Position numbers and translations under genes: made by a program. 64,000 nucleotides of DNA, from contig NZ_CP143541.1 in assembly GCF_040126055.1 (NCBI RefSeq), positions 2,170,001-2,234,000 on the forward strand. The letters run 5' to 3'. The notes under the pieces were generated by a model, which did not search any database, was not told where the DNA came from, and saw nothing but the letters and a program-made list of their open reading frames with translations. Positions 32,215-40,554 of this stretch are shown piece after piece. Each line of letters starts with the position of its first letter. The stretch's first letter is position 1. The stretch comes from Pseudalkalibacillus sp. SCS-8. GTDB taxonomy: Bacteria > Bacillota > Bacilli > Bacillales > Fictibacillaceae.

Positions 32215-32442
32215 ATGTATAATCGCATTCGACATTATTCTTTAACGCCGTATCCTGTGTTCCGTGAACGAATTCTGCTCATCATCGAACAAGTGAAGAA
32301 AGAACATCATCGCTCCCCCACGATACACGATCTATCCAAAAAGACTGGAATTTCAATCGAAATGGTCATTGAAGCTTTGGAGTTCAACGTCCTCTCCAAT
32401 CGAGATTCTCCAAGTGAAAAGGAGGGATGTGCGTTGCATTAG
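32215..32442 (+). CDS. Small HTH protein resembling sigma-70 region 3
   Basis: 75 residues, ATG with GGGAGGAGG upstream. The middle, SPTIHDLSKKTGISIEMVIEALEFN, closely resembles the region-3 helix-turn-helix of sigma factors such as SigB/F/G (the PTIxELAxxxGIS-xxxVxEALE pattern). Regions 2 and 4 are absent. It could be a remnant or a small regulator that mimics a sigma domain. Its stop codon overlaps the stop of the convergent MarR gene by four bases. It resembles small conserved Bacillus proteins found next to dinB, but I cannot name it with certainty. Confidence 0.72.
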   Translation: MYNRIRHYSLTPYPVFRERILLIIEQVKKEHHRSPTIHDLSKKTGISIEMVIEALEFNVLSNRDSPSEKEGCALH

Positions 32443-32936
32443 CTCCCCTTTTTAAGTGTCTTCGCTGTCTTTTCCGCCCAATCAATGAATTCTGTCCCAT
32501 GAAAATGCTTATTCAGATCGCGATGGAATTCCATCAATTTTTCAAGAAACTCTGAATTCTCGTTTGATAATTGACTATAGTTTTCTAGATAGTCATAAAG
32601 TTTATACGAAAATTCCTTGGACTCCTGGAACTTTTCCTTTCCGAGTTCAGTAAGAACCGCATACGAAACGCGTCGGTCGGCATCCTTTTTTACTAGGGTG
32701 ATATAACCTTTTTGCTTTAAACGTGTGATAACTTGCATGACAGTTGATACATCCCAAAGCCCAATAGACGCAATTCGAGTGATTGTAGCCTCTTGTTCAA
32801 GTTGAACGATCCACAATACATGTTGTTCGGCTTGCGTCAAACCGATGCTCCTTGCTGATTTCTGCCACTCCTCTTCGAGTACCTTGTACGTCCCTCTCAA
32901 ATAATTCATCATGATATGTAAATTTGATAAACTCAC
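32439..32936 (-). CDS. MarR-family regulator, Hpr/ScoC-like
   Basis: 165 residues from a GTG start with GAGGCG upstream; the long N-terminal extension of the frame is unlikely to be translated. Winged HTH: IGLTQAEQHVLWIVQLEQEATITRIASIGLWDVSTVMQVITRLKQKGYITLV with the wing KKDADRRVSYAVLT. The arrangement (helix AEQHVLWIV, then IGLWDVSTVMQ) resembles Hpr/ScoC, the transition-state repressor of proteases and sporulation. The C-terminal helical tail fits that length class. It may be an Hpr paralogue rather than Hpr itself. Confidence 0.78.
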   Translation of the reverse strand: MSLSNLHIMMNYLRGTYKVLEEEWQKSARSIGLTQAEQHVLWIVQLEQEATITRIASIGLWDVSTVMQVITRLKQKGYITLVKKDADRRVSYAVLTELGKEKFQESKEFSYKLYDYLENYSQLSNENSEFLEKLMEFHRDLNKHFHGTEFIDWAEKTAKTLKKGS

Positions 32937-33155
32937 TACCAACGCCTCGCTTTCTCTTTTTCTATTAATAGGCATTAAAAGGTAGTTTAATATTAACATA
33001 TTATGTAAAAAACGACACCCTTCAATGCTTATTTTACAAAATTCGATGGTGACACCCATAATTTGAGTAGCACTATAGAAGGAAATATCGAATATATTCA
33101 CATGAATAAAATTTTTAATAAGCCTTTTCCATGACCACCATTGTACCTAAATATA

Positions 33156-33190
33156 AAAAGGCTGACCACCTATAAGCGGTCAACCCTTTT
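33156..33190 (-). terminator. Terminator of the PepT-like gene and its operon
   Basis: AAAAGGCTGACCACC pairs with GCGGTCAACCCTTTT, with small mismatches, ten bases after the stop codon. The minus strand ends CCTTTTTATATTT. Confidence 0.8.
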
Positions 33191-33199
33191 GAAACCCTA

Positions 33200-34330
33200 T
33201 TATTTAATTTGGCCTACTTCTTGAATGATATTGAAGACCAATTCGGATGTTTTCACTAGTTCCTCAATCGGCATCCGTTCATTTTTTGTATGGATCTCTT
33301 CATACCCGACAGCGAGATTGACGGTCGGAATGCCAAATCCAGCGATGATGTTCGCATCACTACCGCCACCACTCTTCTGTAGCTCCGGCTTCCGGCCAAG
33401 CTTTTCAACAGCTTGTTTGGCAACTTCAACGACATGATCCCCATGATCGTACTTAAAGCCTGGGTACATGACATTAATATCGACATGAGCTTTTCCGCCC
33501 ATTTCTTCAGCTGTTTGCTCAAAGGCTTCCTTCATCTTCTTCACTTGCGCTTCCATTTTTTCAGGGACAAGCGAACGTGCCTCTGCCAGTATTTCAACAT
33601 GATCGATGACTATATTGGTATTTGTACCAGCTCCGCCTTGGAAACGGCCGATATTTGCTGTCGTTTCTTCATCAATTCTTCCGAGAGGCATTTTCGCGAT
33701 GGCTTTTGCCGCAATCGTGATCGCTGATACTCCTTTTTCAGGTGCGACACCAGCATGGGCAGTCTTTCCCTCAATGGTTGCCTTCACTTTAGCTTGTGTG
33801 GGAGCAGCAACGATGATATTTCCTACTTTACCATCGGAATCAAGAGCAAAGCCGAACTTAGCATCGATTAGTGAGGAGTCGAGCTCCTTCGCTCCTACTA
33901 GTCCAGACTCTTCACCAACCGTAATGACGAATTGGATTTTTCCGTGTGGGACGTCCTGTTCTTTCAATACTTTGATCGCTTCGAGCATTGCCGCGAGGCC
34001 AGCTTTATCGTCCGCACCTAGAATCGTCGTTCCGTCCGTTTTTACATACCCATCTTCAATGGATGGTTTTACACCTTTCCCTGGTACAACGGTATCCATA
34101 TGTGAAGTGAAATAAATCGCATCTGCCTGATCAAGATTTCCAGGAAGGGTACATACTAGATTTCCTGCTCCATGTCCTGTCCGTTCCTTCGAATCATCTT
34201 CCACGACTTCCAAACCTAAATCAGAAAATTTCTTTTTTAGGACTTTTGAAATCTCTTCTTCGTATTTTGTTTCAGAATCGATTTGCACCAATTCCAGAAA
34301 TTCTTCCACGATACGTTCTTGGTTAATCAT
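33200..34330 (-). CDS. M20/T-type peptidase, YqjE/PepT-like
   Basis: 376 residues. Zinc and catalytic residues are visible in YFTSHMDTVVPG (first His/Asp), GADDKAGLAAMLEA (bridging Asp), TVGEESGLVGAKEL (Glu-Glu), FALDSDG and the final metal His in EEIHTKNERM. The lid domain begins at KVKATIEGKTAHAG. The family contains tripeptidase T and YqjE. It is the last gene of the methylmalonyl-CoA operon, 24 bases after the carboxylase subunit, the same neighbourhood (yqjD-yqjE) as in B. subtilis. Confidence 0.88.
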   Translation of the reverse strand: MINQERIVEEFLELVQIDSETKYEEEISKVLKKKFSDLGLEVVEDDSKERTGHGAGNLVCTLPGNLDQADAIYFTSHMDTVVPGKGVKPSIEDGYVKTDGTTILGADDKAGLAAMLEAIKVLKEQDVPHGKIQFVITVGEESGLVGAKELDSSLIDAKFGFALDSDGKVGNIIVAAPTQAKVKATIEGKTAHAGVAPEKGVSAITIAAKAIAKMPLGRIDEETTANIGRFQGGAGTNTNIVIDHVEILAEARSLVPEKMEAQVKKMKEAFEQTAEEMGGKAHVDINVMYPGFKYDHGDHVVEVAKQAVEKLGRKPELQKSGGGSDANIIAGFGIPTVNLAVGYEEIHTKNERMPIEELVKTSELVFNIIQEVGQIK

Positions 34331-34354
34331 CCGTATTCCTCTCCTTCTGGTTCA

Positions 34355-35902
34355 TTACAATGGTATATTGCCATGTTTTTTGTATGGGCGATGCACTTTT
34401 TTGTTCCGGAGCATATGTAAGGCTTGGGTCAGCCTTATACGCGTATCTCTTGGATCGATGACATCATCGACCATCCCGCGAGCAGCAGCAACATAAGGGT
34501 TCGCAAACTTTTCCCGGTACTCCTCGATTTTTTCCTGACGCGTTTTTTCTGGATCCTCGCTGTTATTGATTTCCTTCGCGAAAATGATATTCGCTGCTCC
34601 TTCAGGTCCCATGACCGCAATCTCTGCATTAGGCCACGCGAAAACAAGGTCTGCACCAATCGACTTACTATTCAAAGCCACATACGCACCGCCATATGCT
34701 TTGCGTGTAATCACCGTGATCTTAGGGACCGTCGCTTCTGAATAGGCATAAAGGATTTTCGCCCCGTGTCTTATGATACCTCCATGCTCCTGTTTGATGC
34801 CAGGAAAGAACCCTGTTACGTCTTCAAACGTAATCAATGGGATGTTGAAGCTGTCACAAAAACGTATGAAACGAGCTACTTTATCTGAGGAATCGATATC
34901 CAATCCCCCTGCCATCACTTTCGGTTGATTACAAATCAACCCGACAGATTCACCATTTATCCTTCCGAATCCGACAACGACGTTCTTCGCAAAGTCTTTA
35001 TGGACTTCAAAGAATGAATTTTCATCCACGACTTCTACAATAACATTTCTTACGTCGTAAGGGCGAATGGTTTCAAAAGGCACGATGTCTGCAAGGTTTT
35101 CCCGGTAATCTGATTCATCATCCACTTGCTTCGGTTCTGGACGTTCTTCACTGTTTTGTGGAAGATAATCGAGGAGCTTTCTGACATTCTCCAACACTTC
35201 TTCTTCTGATGGTGCAGTGAAGTGGGCATTTCCGCTCTTTGAACTATGTACTTTTGCCCCACCAAGATCCTCTGAACTGATTTTCTCACCGGTTACAGTT
35301 TCGATGACCTTAGGACCGGTAATGAACATCTGACTCGTCTGTTCGACCATGAAAACGAAATCGGTGATTGCCGGGGAGTATACGGCTCCTCCTGCACACG
35401 GACCTAGTATGACTGAAATTTGCGGGATGACTCCTGAATAGATCGAATTCCTGTAGAAAATTTGTCCATATCCATCTAATGAAACGACACCTTCCTGGAT
35501 CCTTGCTCCACCGGAATCATTCAGTCCAATGAATGGAGCACCGTTTTCAGCCGCTAAATCCATCACCTTCGCGATTTTTTGAGCATGCATCTCGCCTAAT
35601 GCACCACCGAATACGGTGAAATCCTGGGCAAATAGGTAAACCGATCGCCCGTGGATCGTCCCATAACCTGTCACAACACCTTCACCAGGCGCTTCATTCT
35701 TATCCATACCGAAATCCGAGCTTCGATGTTCTATGAAGGGATTGATTTCCACGAAGCTATCCTTATCTAGTAGAAGGTCGATACGCTCCCGTGCAGTCAA
35801 TTTCCCTTTTTCATGTTGTTTCTCAATACGTTCGTCACCACCGCCCAATTCAATTGTCCTTCGGCGGTCATAAAGTTCGTTGATTTTATCATAGATGTCC
35901 AT
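34355..35902 (-). CDS. Acyl-CoA carboxylase beta subunit (propionyl-CoA carboxylase / methylmalonyl-CoA decarboxylase), YqjD-like
   Basis: 515 residues. Carboxyltransferase with two crotonase-like halves: LTARERIDLLLD, FGGALGEMHAQKI, LNDSGGARIQEGV and GPCAGGAVYSPAITDF in the first; FEDVTGFFPGIKQEHGGIIRHGAKILYA and TRKAYGGAYVALNSK in the second. It should interconvert propionyl-CoA and (S)-methylmalonyl-CoA. No biotin carboxylase or biotin carrier gene lies nearby, so these must be encoded elsewhere, or the protein acts with a shared BC-BCCP. It starts two bases after the B12/epimerase fusion gene. Confidence 0.92.
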   Translation of the reverse strand: MDIYDKINELYDRRRTIELGGGDERIEKQHEKGKLTARERIDLLLDKDSFVEINPFIEHRSSDFGMDKNEAPGEGVVTGYGTIHGRSVYLFAQDFTVFGGALGEMHAQKIAKVMDLAAENGAPFIGLNDSGGARIQEGVVSLDGYGQIFYRNSIYSGVIPQISVILGPCAGGAVYSPAITDFVFMVEQTSQMFITGPKVIETVTGEKISSEDLGGAKVHSSKSGNAHFTAPSEEEVLENVRKLLDYLPQNSEERPEPKQVDDESDYRENLADIVPFETIRPYDVRNVIVEVVDENSFFEVHKDFAKNVVVGFGRINGESVGLICNQPKVMAGGLDIDSSDKVARFIRFCDSFNIPLITFEDVTGFFPGIKQEHGGIIRHGAKILYAYSEATVPKITVITRKAYGGAYVALNSKSIGADLVFAWPNAEIAVMGPEGAANIIFAKEINNSEDPEKTRQEKIEEYREKFANPYVAAARGMVDDVIDPRDTRIRLTQALHMLRNKKVHRPYKKHGNIPL

Positions 35903-35904
35903 AA

Positions 35905-36747
35905 TTACAAACGCTCCTTCAATGGTTTCTCACATAATTCATAGAGGACTCCACCAGTTGATTTCGGGTGCATAAAGGCTATGGATGCACCTCCAGCTCC
36001 TGGCTTCGCAGTATCATGAATCATTTGGATTCCTTTTCGTTTCATTTCGTCGATTCGCTCTTGAATATCATTCACACCGAGGGCGATGTGATGAATGCCT
36101 TGTCCACGTTTATCGAGAAAAGCCTGGATGGAACTAGCTGGTGATGTCGGTTCCAACAACTCAAGCTTAACATTGCCAGCATTGATGAAAGCGACCTTGA
36201 CATGTTCCGTATCAACCTCTTCAATACCTTCGAGCTTTAATTGAAGTGTGTCCAAATAATAAGGAAGTGACTCATCTAACGATTTGACGGCAATTCCGAT
36301 ATGATCCACTCGATCGATGAGCTCTCCTGGTTCTCGGTCCTTGATCCCATCTCGTTTGTACACCGCCTGCTCGATGTATTTTGCAGTTTCTACGGATGGG
36401 GTGCCTGGAGTGAAGATTTTCATCACACCTTGCTCTTCAAGGTAAGGGATATCTTCCCATGGAATGACTCCACCACCTACGACGATGATGTCATCAGCAC
36501 CATTATCCTTTAATCCCTGGACAACCTCTGGAAAGAGTTCATTATGGGCACCGGAAAGGCAAGATAAACCAATTGCGTCGACGTCCTCTTGGATAGCTGA
36601 AGCAACGATCTGTTCAGGTGTTTGCCTTAATCCTGTATAGATGACCTCCATTCCATAATCCCGTAACGCTTGAGAAATGATCAAGGCACCGCGGTCATGA
36701 CCGTCCAGCCCTGGTTTTGCAATGAGTACTCGTATTTTCTTCTGCAT
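35905..36747 (-). CDS. Methylmalonyl-CoA mutase B12-binding subunit fused to methylmalonyl-CoA epimerase
   Basis: 280 residues in two domains. Residues 1-135 are a cobalamin-binding domain with DGHDRG (DxHxxG, lower Co ligand His17), GLSCLSGAH and VVGGGVIP. Residues 145-280 are a vicinal-oxygen-chelate epimerase starting VDHIGIAV (metal ligand His149), with IHHIALGV (His220) and VLYELCE (Glu270) completing the site. The acidic linker GIKDREPGELI joins them without a stop or frameshift. The mutase large subunit gene is 77 bases upstream. The fusion ties radical isomerisation to the epimerisation step that supplies the (R)-substrate. Confidence 0.92.
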   Translation of the reverse strand: MQKKIRVLIAKPGLDGHDRGALIISQALRDYGMEVIYTGLRQTPEQIVASAIQEDVDAIGLSCLSGAHNELFPEVVQGLKDNGADDIIVVGGGVIPWEDIPYLEEQGVMKIFTPGTPSVETAKYIEQAVYKRDGIKDREPGELIDRVDHIGIAVKSLDESLPYYLDTLQLKLEGIEEVDTEHVKVAFINAGNVKLELLEPTSPASSIQAFLDKRGQGIHHIALGVNDIQERIDEMKRKGIQMIHDTAKPGAGGASIAFMHPKSTGGVLYELCEKPLKERL

Positions 36748-36824
36748 ATATCATACCTCCGTTTACCCTTATATGGGGTGTCTATCCATTGATGATTTCT
36801 CGTTTACTTATCCATAGATCGTTC

Positions 36825-38480
36825 CTAGACTCCAGTAAACTCTCCGAATTCTTCTCGTAATACCCCACAAATTTCACCGATCGTACAATAAGATCGCACG
36901 CATTCCACAATATGAGGCATGAGGTTATCCGTTCCTTGAGCTGCTTGACGAAGCGATTCTAACTGAGCGCTCGCTCGTTGTTGATCCCGGTTGTCTCTTA
37001 CCTTTTTCAATTTCTCTTTCTGATTCTTTGCTAATTCTGGATCAAGCCTGTGAAGCTCGGGCTTCGGTTCGTCGTCTAATTGAAAGGCGTTCATGCCGAC
37101 GACGACTTGTTCACCTTTCTCGATGGATTTCTGTGTTTCGTATGCGGTGTGATGGATTTCACGTTGCATATATCCTTGCTCTACCGCAGCTACCGCCCCG
37201 CCTAATTCTTCGATCTTATGAAGATAAGCATTCGCTTCTTCCTCTAGGGAATCCGTCAAAGATTCAACATAATAAGAGCCTGCTAGCGGGTCGACCGTAT
37301 CCGCTACTCCACTTTCGTGTGCAAGAATTTGTTGGGTCCTTAATGCAATTCGGGCAGAATCCTCTGTCGGGAGGGCAAGTGCTTCATCCCTGGAATTCGT
37401 ATGAAGGCTTTGCGTGCCTCCTAATACCGCAGACAAGGCCTGTACCGTTACCCGGACGATATTGTTATCCGGCTGCTGAGCGGTCAAAGTGGATCCGCCT
37501 GTCTGGGTATGGAATCGAAGCTGCCAGCTTTTCGGCTTTTTCGCACCATAAGTCTCCTTCATAATCGTTGCCCACATTCTTCTTGCTGCCCTGAACTTAG
37601 CAACCTCTTCAAAAAATTCGTTATGGGCATTGAAGAAAAAGGCAAGTCTAGGTGCAAACTGGTCAATGTCGAGTCCCGCTTTCAGTGCAGCTTCAACATA
37701 AGCCTTGCCGTTTGCAATTGTGAAGGCGAGCTCTTGAGCTGCTGTTGCTCCAGCTTCACGGATGTGATAACCGGAAATACTGATTGTATTCCATTTCGGA
37801 ACGTGTTCAGAGCAATAAGCAAAGATATCCGTGATAAGACGCATGGATGGCTTCGGCGGGAAAATATACGTTCCCCTTGCGATATATTCCTTCAGGATAT
37901 CGTTTTGAATAGTACCCGCTATCTTATCTGGTGCGATCCCTTGTTTTTCTGCAACAACAATGTACATCGCTAATAAGACAGCTGCTGGTGCATTGATTGT
38001 CATCGATGTGCTGACCTTATCGAGAGGGATATCTTTAAGTAACGCTTCCATGTCTTCGAGGGAGTCGATCGCTACCCCAACTTTACCTACCTCGCCCTTT
38101 GACATAGCATGGTCAGAGTCATAGCCGATTTGGGTCGGCAGGTCAAAAGCGACAGAGAGTCCTGTTTGACCTTGTTCAAGAAGGTAATGGAAACGGCGGT
38201 TCGTCTCTACTGCTGATCCGAATCCAGCATATTGACGCATCGTCCAATGCCTTGCTCGATACATTGTCGGTTGAATTCCTCTTGTATAAGGATATTGACC
38301 AGGGAATCCAAGTTGATTGATATATTTTTCATCTAACATTTCAGGCAGATATAACCGCTCTACAGGTATGCTCGACGATGTCTGAAACGCATCCTTGCGC
38401 TCTGGAAATCTTTCCATCAATTTCTTCGTCGTTTCTTTCCACTCTTCATACAATTTATTGAAATCTTGATCCTGTTCCAT
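36825..38480 (-). CDS. Methylmalonyl-CoA mutase large (catalytic) subunit
   Basis: 551 residues from the ATG after AAAGGAGGCC. TIM-barrel acyl-CoA mutase of the split type with a separate B12-binding subunit, as in archaea. Visible are [16 protein letters not shown] (Tyr retained as in methylmalonyl-CoA rather than isobutyryl-CoA mutases), [29 protein letters not shown] with the active-site His, [15 protein letters not shown] and [14 protein letters not shown]. It converts (R)-methylmalonyl-CoA to succinyl-CoA. No MeaB/ArgK G-protein chaperone gene is in the cluster. First gene of the operon. Confidence 0.93.
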   Translation of the reverse strand: MEQDQDFNKLYEEWKETTKKLMERFPERKDAFQTSSSIPVERLYLPEMLDEKYINQLGFPGQYPYTRGIQPTMYRARHWTMRQYAGFGSAVETNRRFHYLLEQGQTGLSVAFDLPTQIGYDSDHAMSKGEVGKVGVAIDSLEDMEALLKDIPLDKVSTSMTINAPAAVLLAMYIVVAEKQGIAPDKIAGTIQNDILKEYIARGTYIFPPKPSMRLITDIFAYCSEHVPKWNTISISGYHIREAGATAAQELAFTIANGKAYVEAALKAGLDIDQFAPRLAFFFNAHNEFFEEVAKFRAARRMWATIMKETYGAKKPKSWQLRFHTQTGGSTLTAQQPDNNIVRVTVQALSAVLGGTQSLHTNSRDEALALPTEDSARIALRTQQILAHESGVADTVDPLAGSYYVESLTDSLEEEANAYLHKIEELGGAVAAVEQGYMQREIHHTAYETQKSIEKGEQVVVGMNAFQLDDEPKPELHRLDPELAKNQKEKLKKVRDNRDQQRASAQLESLRQAAQGTDNLMPHIVECVRSYCTIGEICGVLREEFGEFTGV

Positions 38481-38583
38481 TCTAGAGGCCTCCTTTAACA
38501 AATCATGTTTGCCACTTACTTCACTTCTCTATGTAAGCGGTTAACTCCTGCCACATCATGAAAAATATCGACATTCTTTGCGC

Positions 38584-38612
38584 TTGTCCCACTCTTTAAT
38601 TCTTTGTACAAT
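38584..38612 (+). promoter_or_regulatory. prli42 promoter
   Basis: -35 TTGTCC (38584-38589), a 17-base spacer and -10 TACAAT (38607-38612), 30 bases before the ATG. Confidence 0.65.
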
Positions 38613-38641
38613 AGGATGAGACAGTTGTAGGAGGTCTTTCA

Positions 38642-38731
38642 ATGCGAAACAAATGGATGAGAATCATGATATATGTGATGATTATCGCTATGTTCATCTC
38701 ACTCTTGGCGAACGTCGCCTTCATGTTCTGA
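38642..38731 (+). CDS. prli42: Prli42-like stressosome membrane miniprotein, 29 residues
   Basis: A single-helix membrane peptide: a basic N-terminus MRNKWMRI, then a hydrophobic span ending VAFMF. The ATG has AGGAGG seven bases upstream and a good promoter, and a bidirectional terminator follows. Length, basic start and Met/Ile/Leu-rich helix match the Prli42 family described in Listeria and conserved in Bacillaceae, which anchors the stressosome protein RsbR to the membrane. It is too short for standard gene calling. The assignment rests on family resemblance from memory. Confidence 0.82.
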   Translation: MRNKWMRIMIYVMIIAMFISLLANVAFMF

Positions 38732-38790
38732 TTGATAAACAGCGCTAGCTCAATCAAAAATGATTCATTATAGCGATACAATTAAATGTA

Positions 38791-38827
38791 AAAAAGGCGA
38801 AAAGGATGCATTTCCTTTTCGCCTTTT
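38791..38827. terminator. Bidirectional terminator between prli42 and the L,D-transpeptidase gene
   Basis: AAAAGGCGAAAAGGA pairs perfectly with TCCTTTTCGCCTTTT around a six-base loop, with A and T tracts on either side. Confidence 0.93.
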
Positions 38828-38834
38828 ATCTGTT

Positions 38835-39350
38835 TTACTGAAGTACGTTCCGCTCAGCAGCGATTTCGTCGAACGAACGATCAGTATCCACAATCAACAC
38901 TTTTGCACCAAGAGGGACACGTTCGTAAAGCCACTGAATATCCGATTCAGAGAATCGGACACAACCAGCCGTGATGAACCGTCCGATTGCTTCAGGGGTA
39001 TTCGTGCCATGTAATCCATAGATCCGCCCATCCGTCTCCTTTGCATCAAATCCGATCCAACGTGAACCTAACGGATTGTCAGGACTTCCCCCGGGGATAT
39101 CTTTTTTTCGATAATATGGATTCTCCGCCTTTACGACGATCGTGAATTCACCTTCGGGCGTTAGATTCTTCGATTTTCCGGTGGCCACTCGCCCGACCTT
39201 TTCGATCTTCCCGTACTCAATGTAAGAGTAAGTATTATTGGATTTATTTACAATAACGTAGGGGTCTCCTGGTAACGGGTTCTCACCTAAAGGCCAGATC
39301 GGTGAGACCATCATCAAAAATGTCGTGAATACCAATGCTTGAAGTCCCAT
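38835..39350 (-). CDS. Secreted L,D-transpeptidase (YkuD/ErfK domain)
   Basis: 171 residues from the ATG preceded by AAGGAGGTGG. N-terminal signal or anchor helix (about 3-18). The YkuD catalytic domain starts at DPYVIVNKSNNTYSYIE, has the first active-site His in YGLHGTNTPEAIG and the nucleophile Cys in FITAGCVRFSESDI. Position -2 to the Cys is Ala where many relatives have His (SHGC); an Ala there also occurs in Bacillus homologues. It forms 3-3 crosslinks or attaches proteins in peptidoglycan. No LysM domain is present. Confidence 0.9.
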   Translation of the reverse strand: MGLQALVFTTFLMMVSPIWPLGENPLPGDPYVIVNKSNNTYSYIEYGKIEKVGRVATGKSKNLTPEGEFTIVVKAENPYYRKKDIPGGSPDNPLGSRWIGFDAKETDGRIYGLHGTNTPEAIGRFITAGCVRFSESDIQWLYERVPLGAKVLIVDTDRSFDEIAAERNVLQ

Positions 39351-39408
39351 CCGCAAACCACCTCCTTGGATCTTTTAAGGTTAGTTTGCCAATTGGCTTC
39401 TCTGTTTA

Positions 39409-40365
39409 TCACTCATCTCGCGCTTTAAAATACCGTTTTAAAATCAGGTATTGCTCCATTTCCATCAGAAAATAATGAAGCGCAGACCTCGTTTCAAATT
39501 CCTTTCGATCCTTTGGAAGCTCCATGCTTTTAAATGCACTTCGCATACCCTCCAGTTCGTCCAAATATTTCTGCGCCGTATTCCCCGGATGAATGGCATC
39601 TGCAAGATCGTCCAAAAAGTCTGCAATCCGAAAGTTCTGCACATAGGCTTTATCAATGGACGTAATGATCGGCATTACCCTACCTAAAATCTCATATTGC
39701 TTCTCTCTCATTTTAAAATAGTTGTAATACAGATCCTCGTGTCGTGTAAGATGGTTCTCAACATTTCGGAAAGCTAAGCTCTTAGCCTGCTGAATCATCT
39801 TATCAACCTCAACGATTTCCTTTCCATCCCAATTGCTTTCCCCAACTCTTAGAAATTCAGCAAACTCTCTTAAAATGGTTTGGAATTGTTCTTCTATTTC
39901 CTTTTGGTACGTAATCAATTGATTCTCCAAGCTGGGCATATAAAGATTCATGATCAATGCAATTCCAATTCCGATGACGATGATGCCGATTTCGTTCAAA
40001 ACGATCTCAAAAGTGAATTCCTTATACATAAGAAAGTGAAGGATGATGACAGAGCTTGTTATGACGCCTTCCTTCAACTTGAGAACTACCATGGTAGGAA
40101 TGAAGATCAACAACAATAATCCGAGGACAATCGGGTGATAGGAAATCCCCTCGAAGAACACAAAGGCAAAGACGATGCCGATAAGACAAGCTGCAAATCT
40201 CTCCCAAGAACTGATGATGGATCTCTTCTTCGTAACTTTTATGCATAAAATCGCCAATATGCCTGCAGATATGTAGAACTCCAGTTGTAAAGCCTGTGCG
40301 ATCAGGATGGCGATCGGGGTTGCTATAGCTGTTTTTATCGTACGATACCCTATATGAAATTTCAT
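39409..40365 (-). CDS. yqjA: Aromatic acid exporter family protein, YqjA-like
   Basis: 318 residues. N-terminal half has about six transmembrane helices (10-150) of the ArAE/FUSC type with an early RTIKTAIATPIAILIAQ. The C-terminal half (about 155-318) is a soluble helical domain rich in charged residues. This is half the size of full FUSC pumps, as in the Bacillus YqjA group. The ATG follows AAAGGGGAAAGT. The transported compound is unknown. It ends 59 bases upstream of the L,D-transpeptidase start and may be co-transcribed with it. Confidence 0.82.
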   Translation of the reverse strand: MKFHIGYRTIKTAIATPIAILIAQALQLEFYISAGILAILCIKVTKKRSIISSWERFAACLIGIVFAFVFFEGISYHPIVLGLLLLIFIPTMVVLKLKEGVITSSVIILHFLMYKEFTFEIVLNEIGIIVIGIGIALIMNLYMPSLENQLITYQKEIEEQFQTILREFAEFLRVGESNWDGKEIVEVDKMIQQAKSLAFRNVENHLTRHEDLYYNYFKMREKQYEILGRVMPIITSIDKAYVQNFRIADFLDDLADAIHPGNTAQKYLDELEGMRSAFKSMELPKDRKEFETRSALHYFLMEMEQYLILKRYFKARDE

Positions 40366-40554
40366 ACTTTCCCCTTTCTGCCCTTAGACATCTGTACTAA
40401 TAGATCAATTATATTGGTTCTATCGCCTATATTTCCCTTGTCCATTTGTATTCATGAATAGACGTTCGTAATAGACCGTTATGAGAGACCATGCATATAA
40501 TATCGGACAAGCAACGCTCGTACTGAAAGATATAACGAAAGGACATGTTCTATA

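Noticed and set aside
32937..33101. N-terminal extension of the MarR protein
   Set aside because: The added residues are hydrophobic and unlike the family, no ribosome binding site precedes them, and the region looks like AT-rich promoter DNA with a TTAATATTAA palindrome.
36825..38480. Isobutyryl-CoA mutase instead of methylmalonyl-CoA mutase
   Set aside because: The PTMY motif keeps the Tyr typical of methylmalonyl-CoA mutase. The fused epimerase and adjacent carboxylase fit methylmalonyl-CoA.
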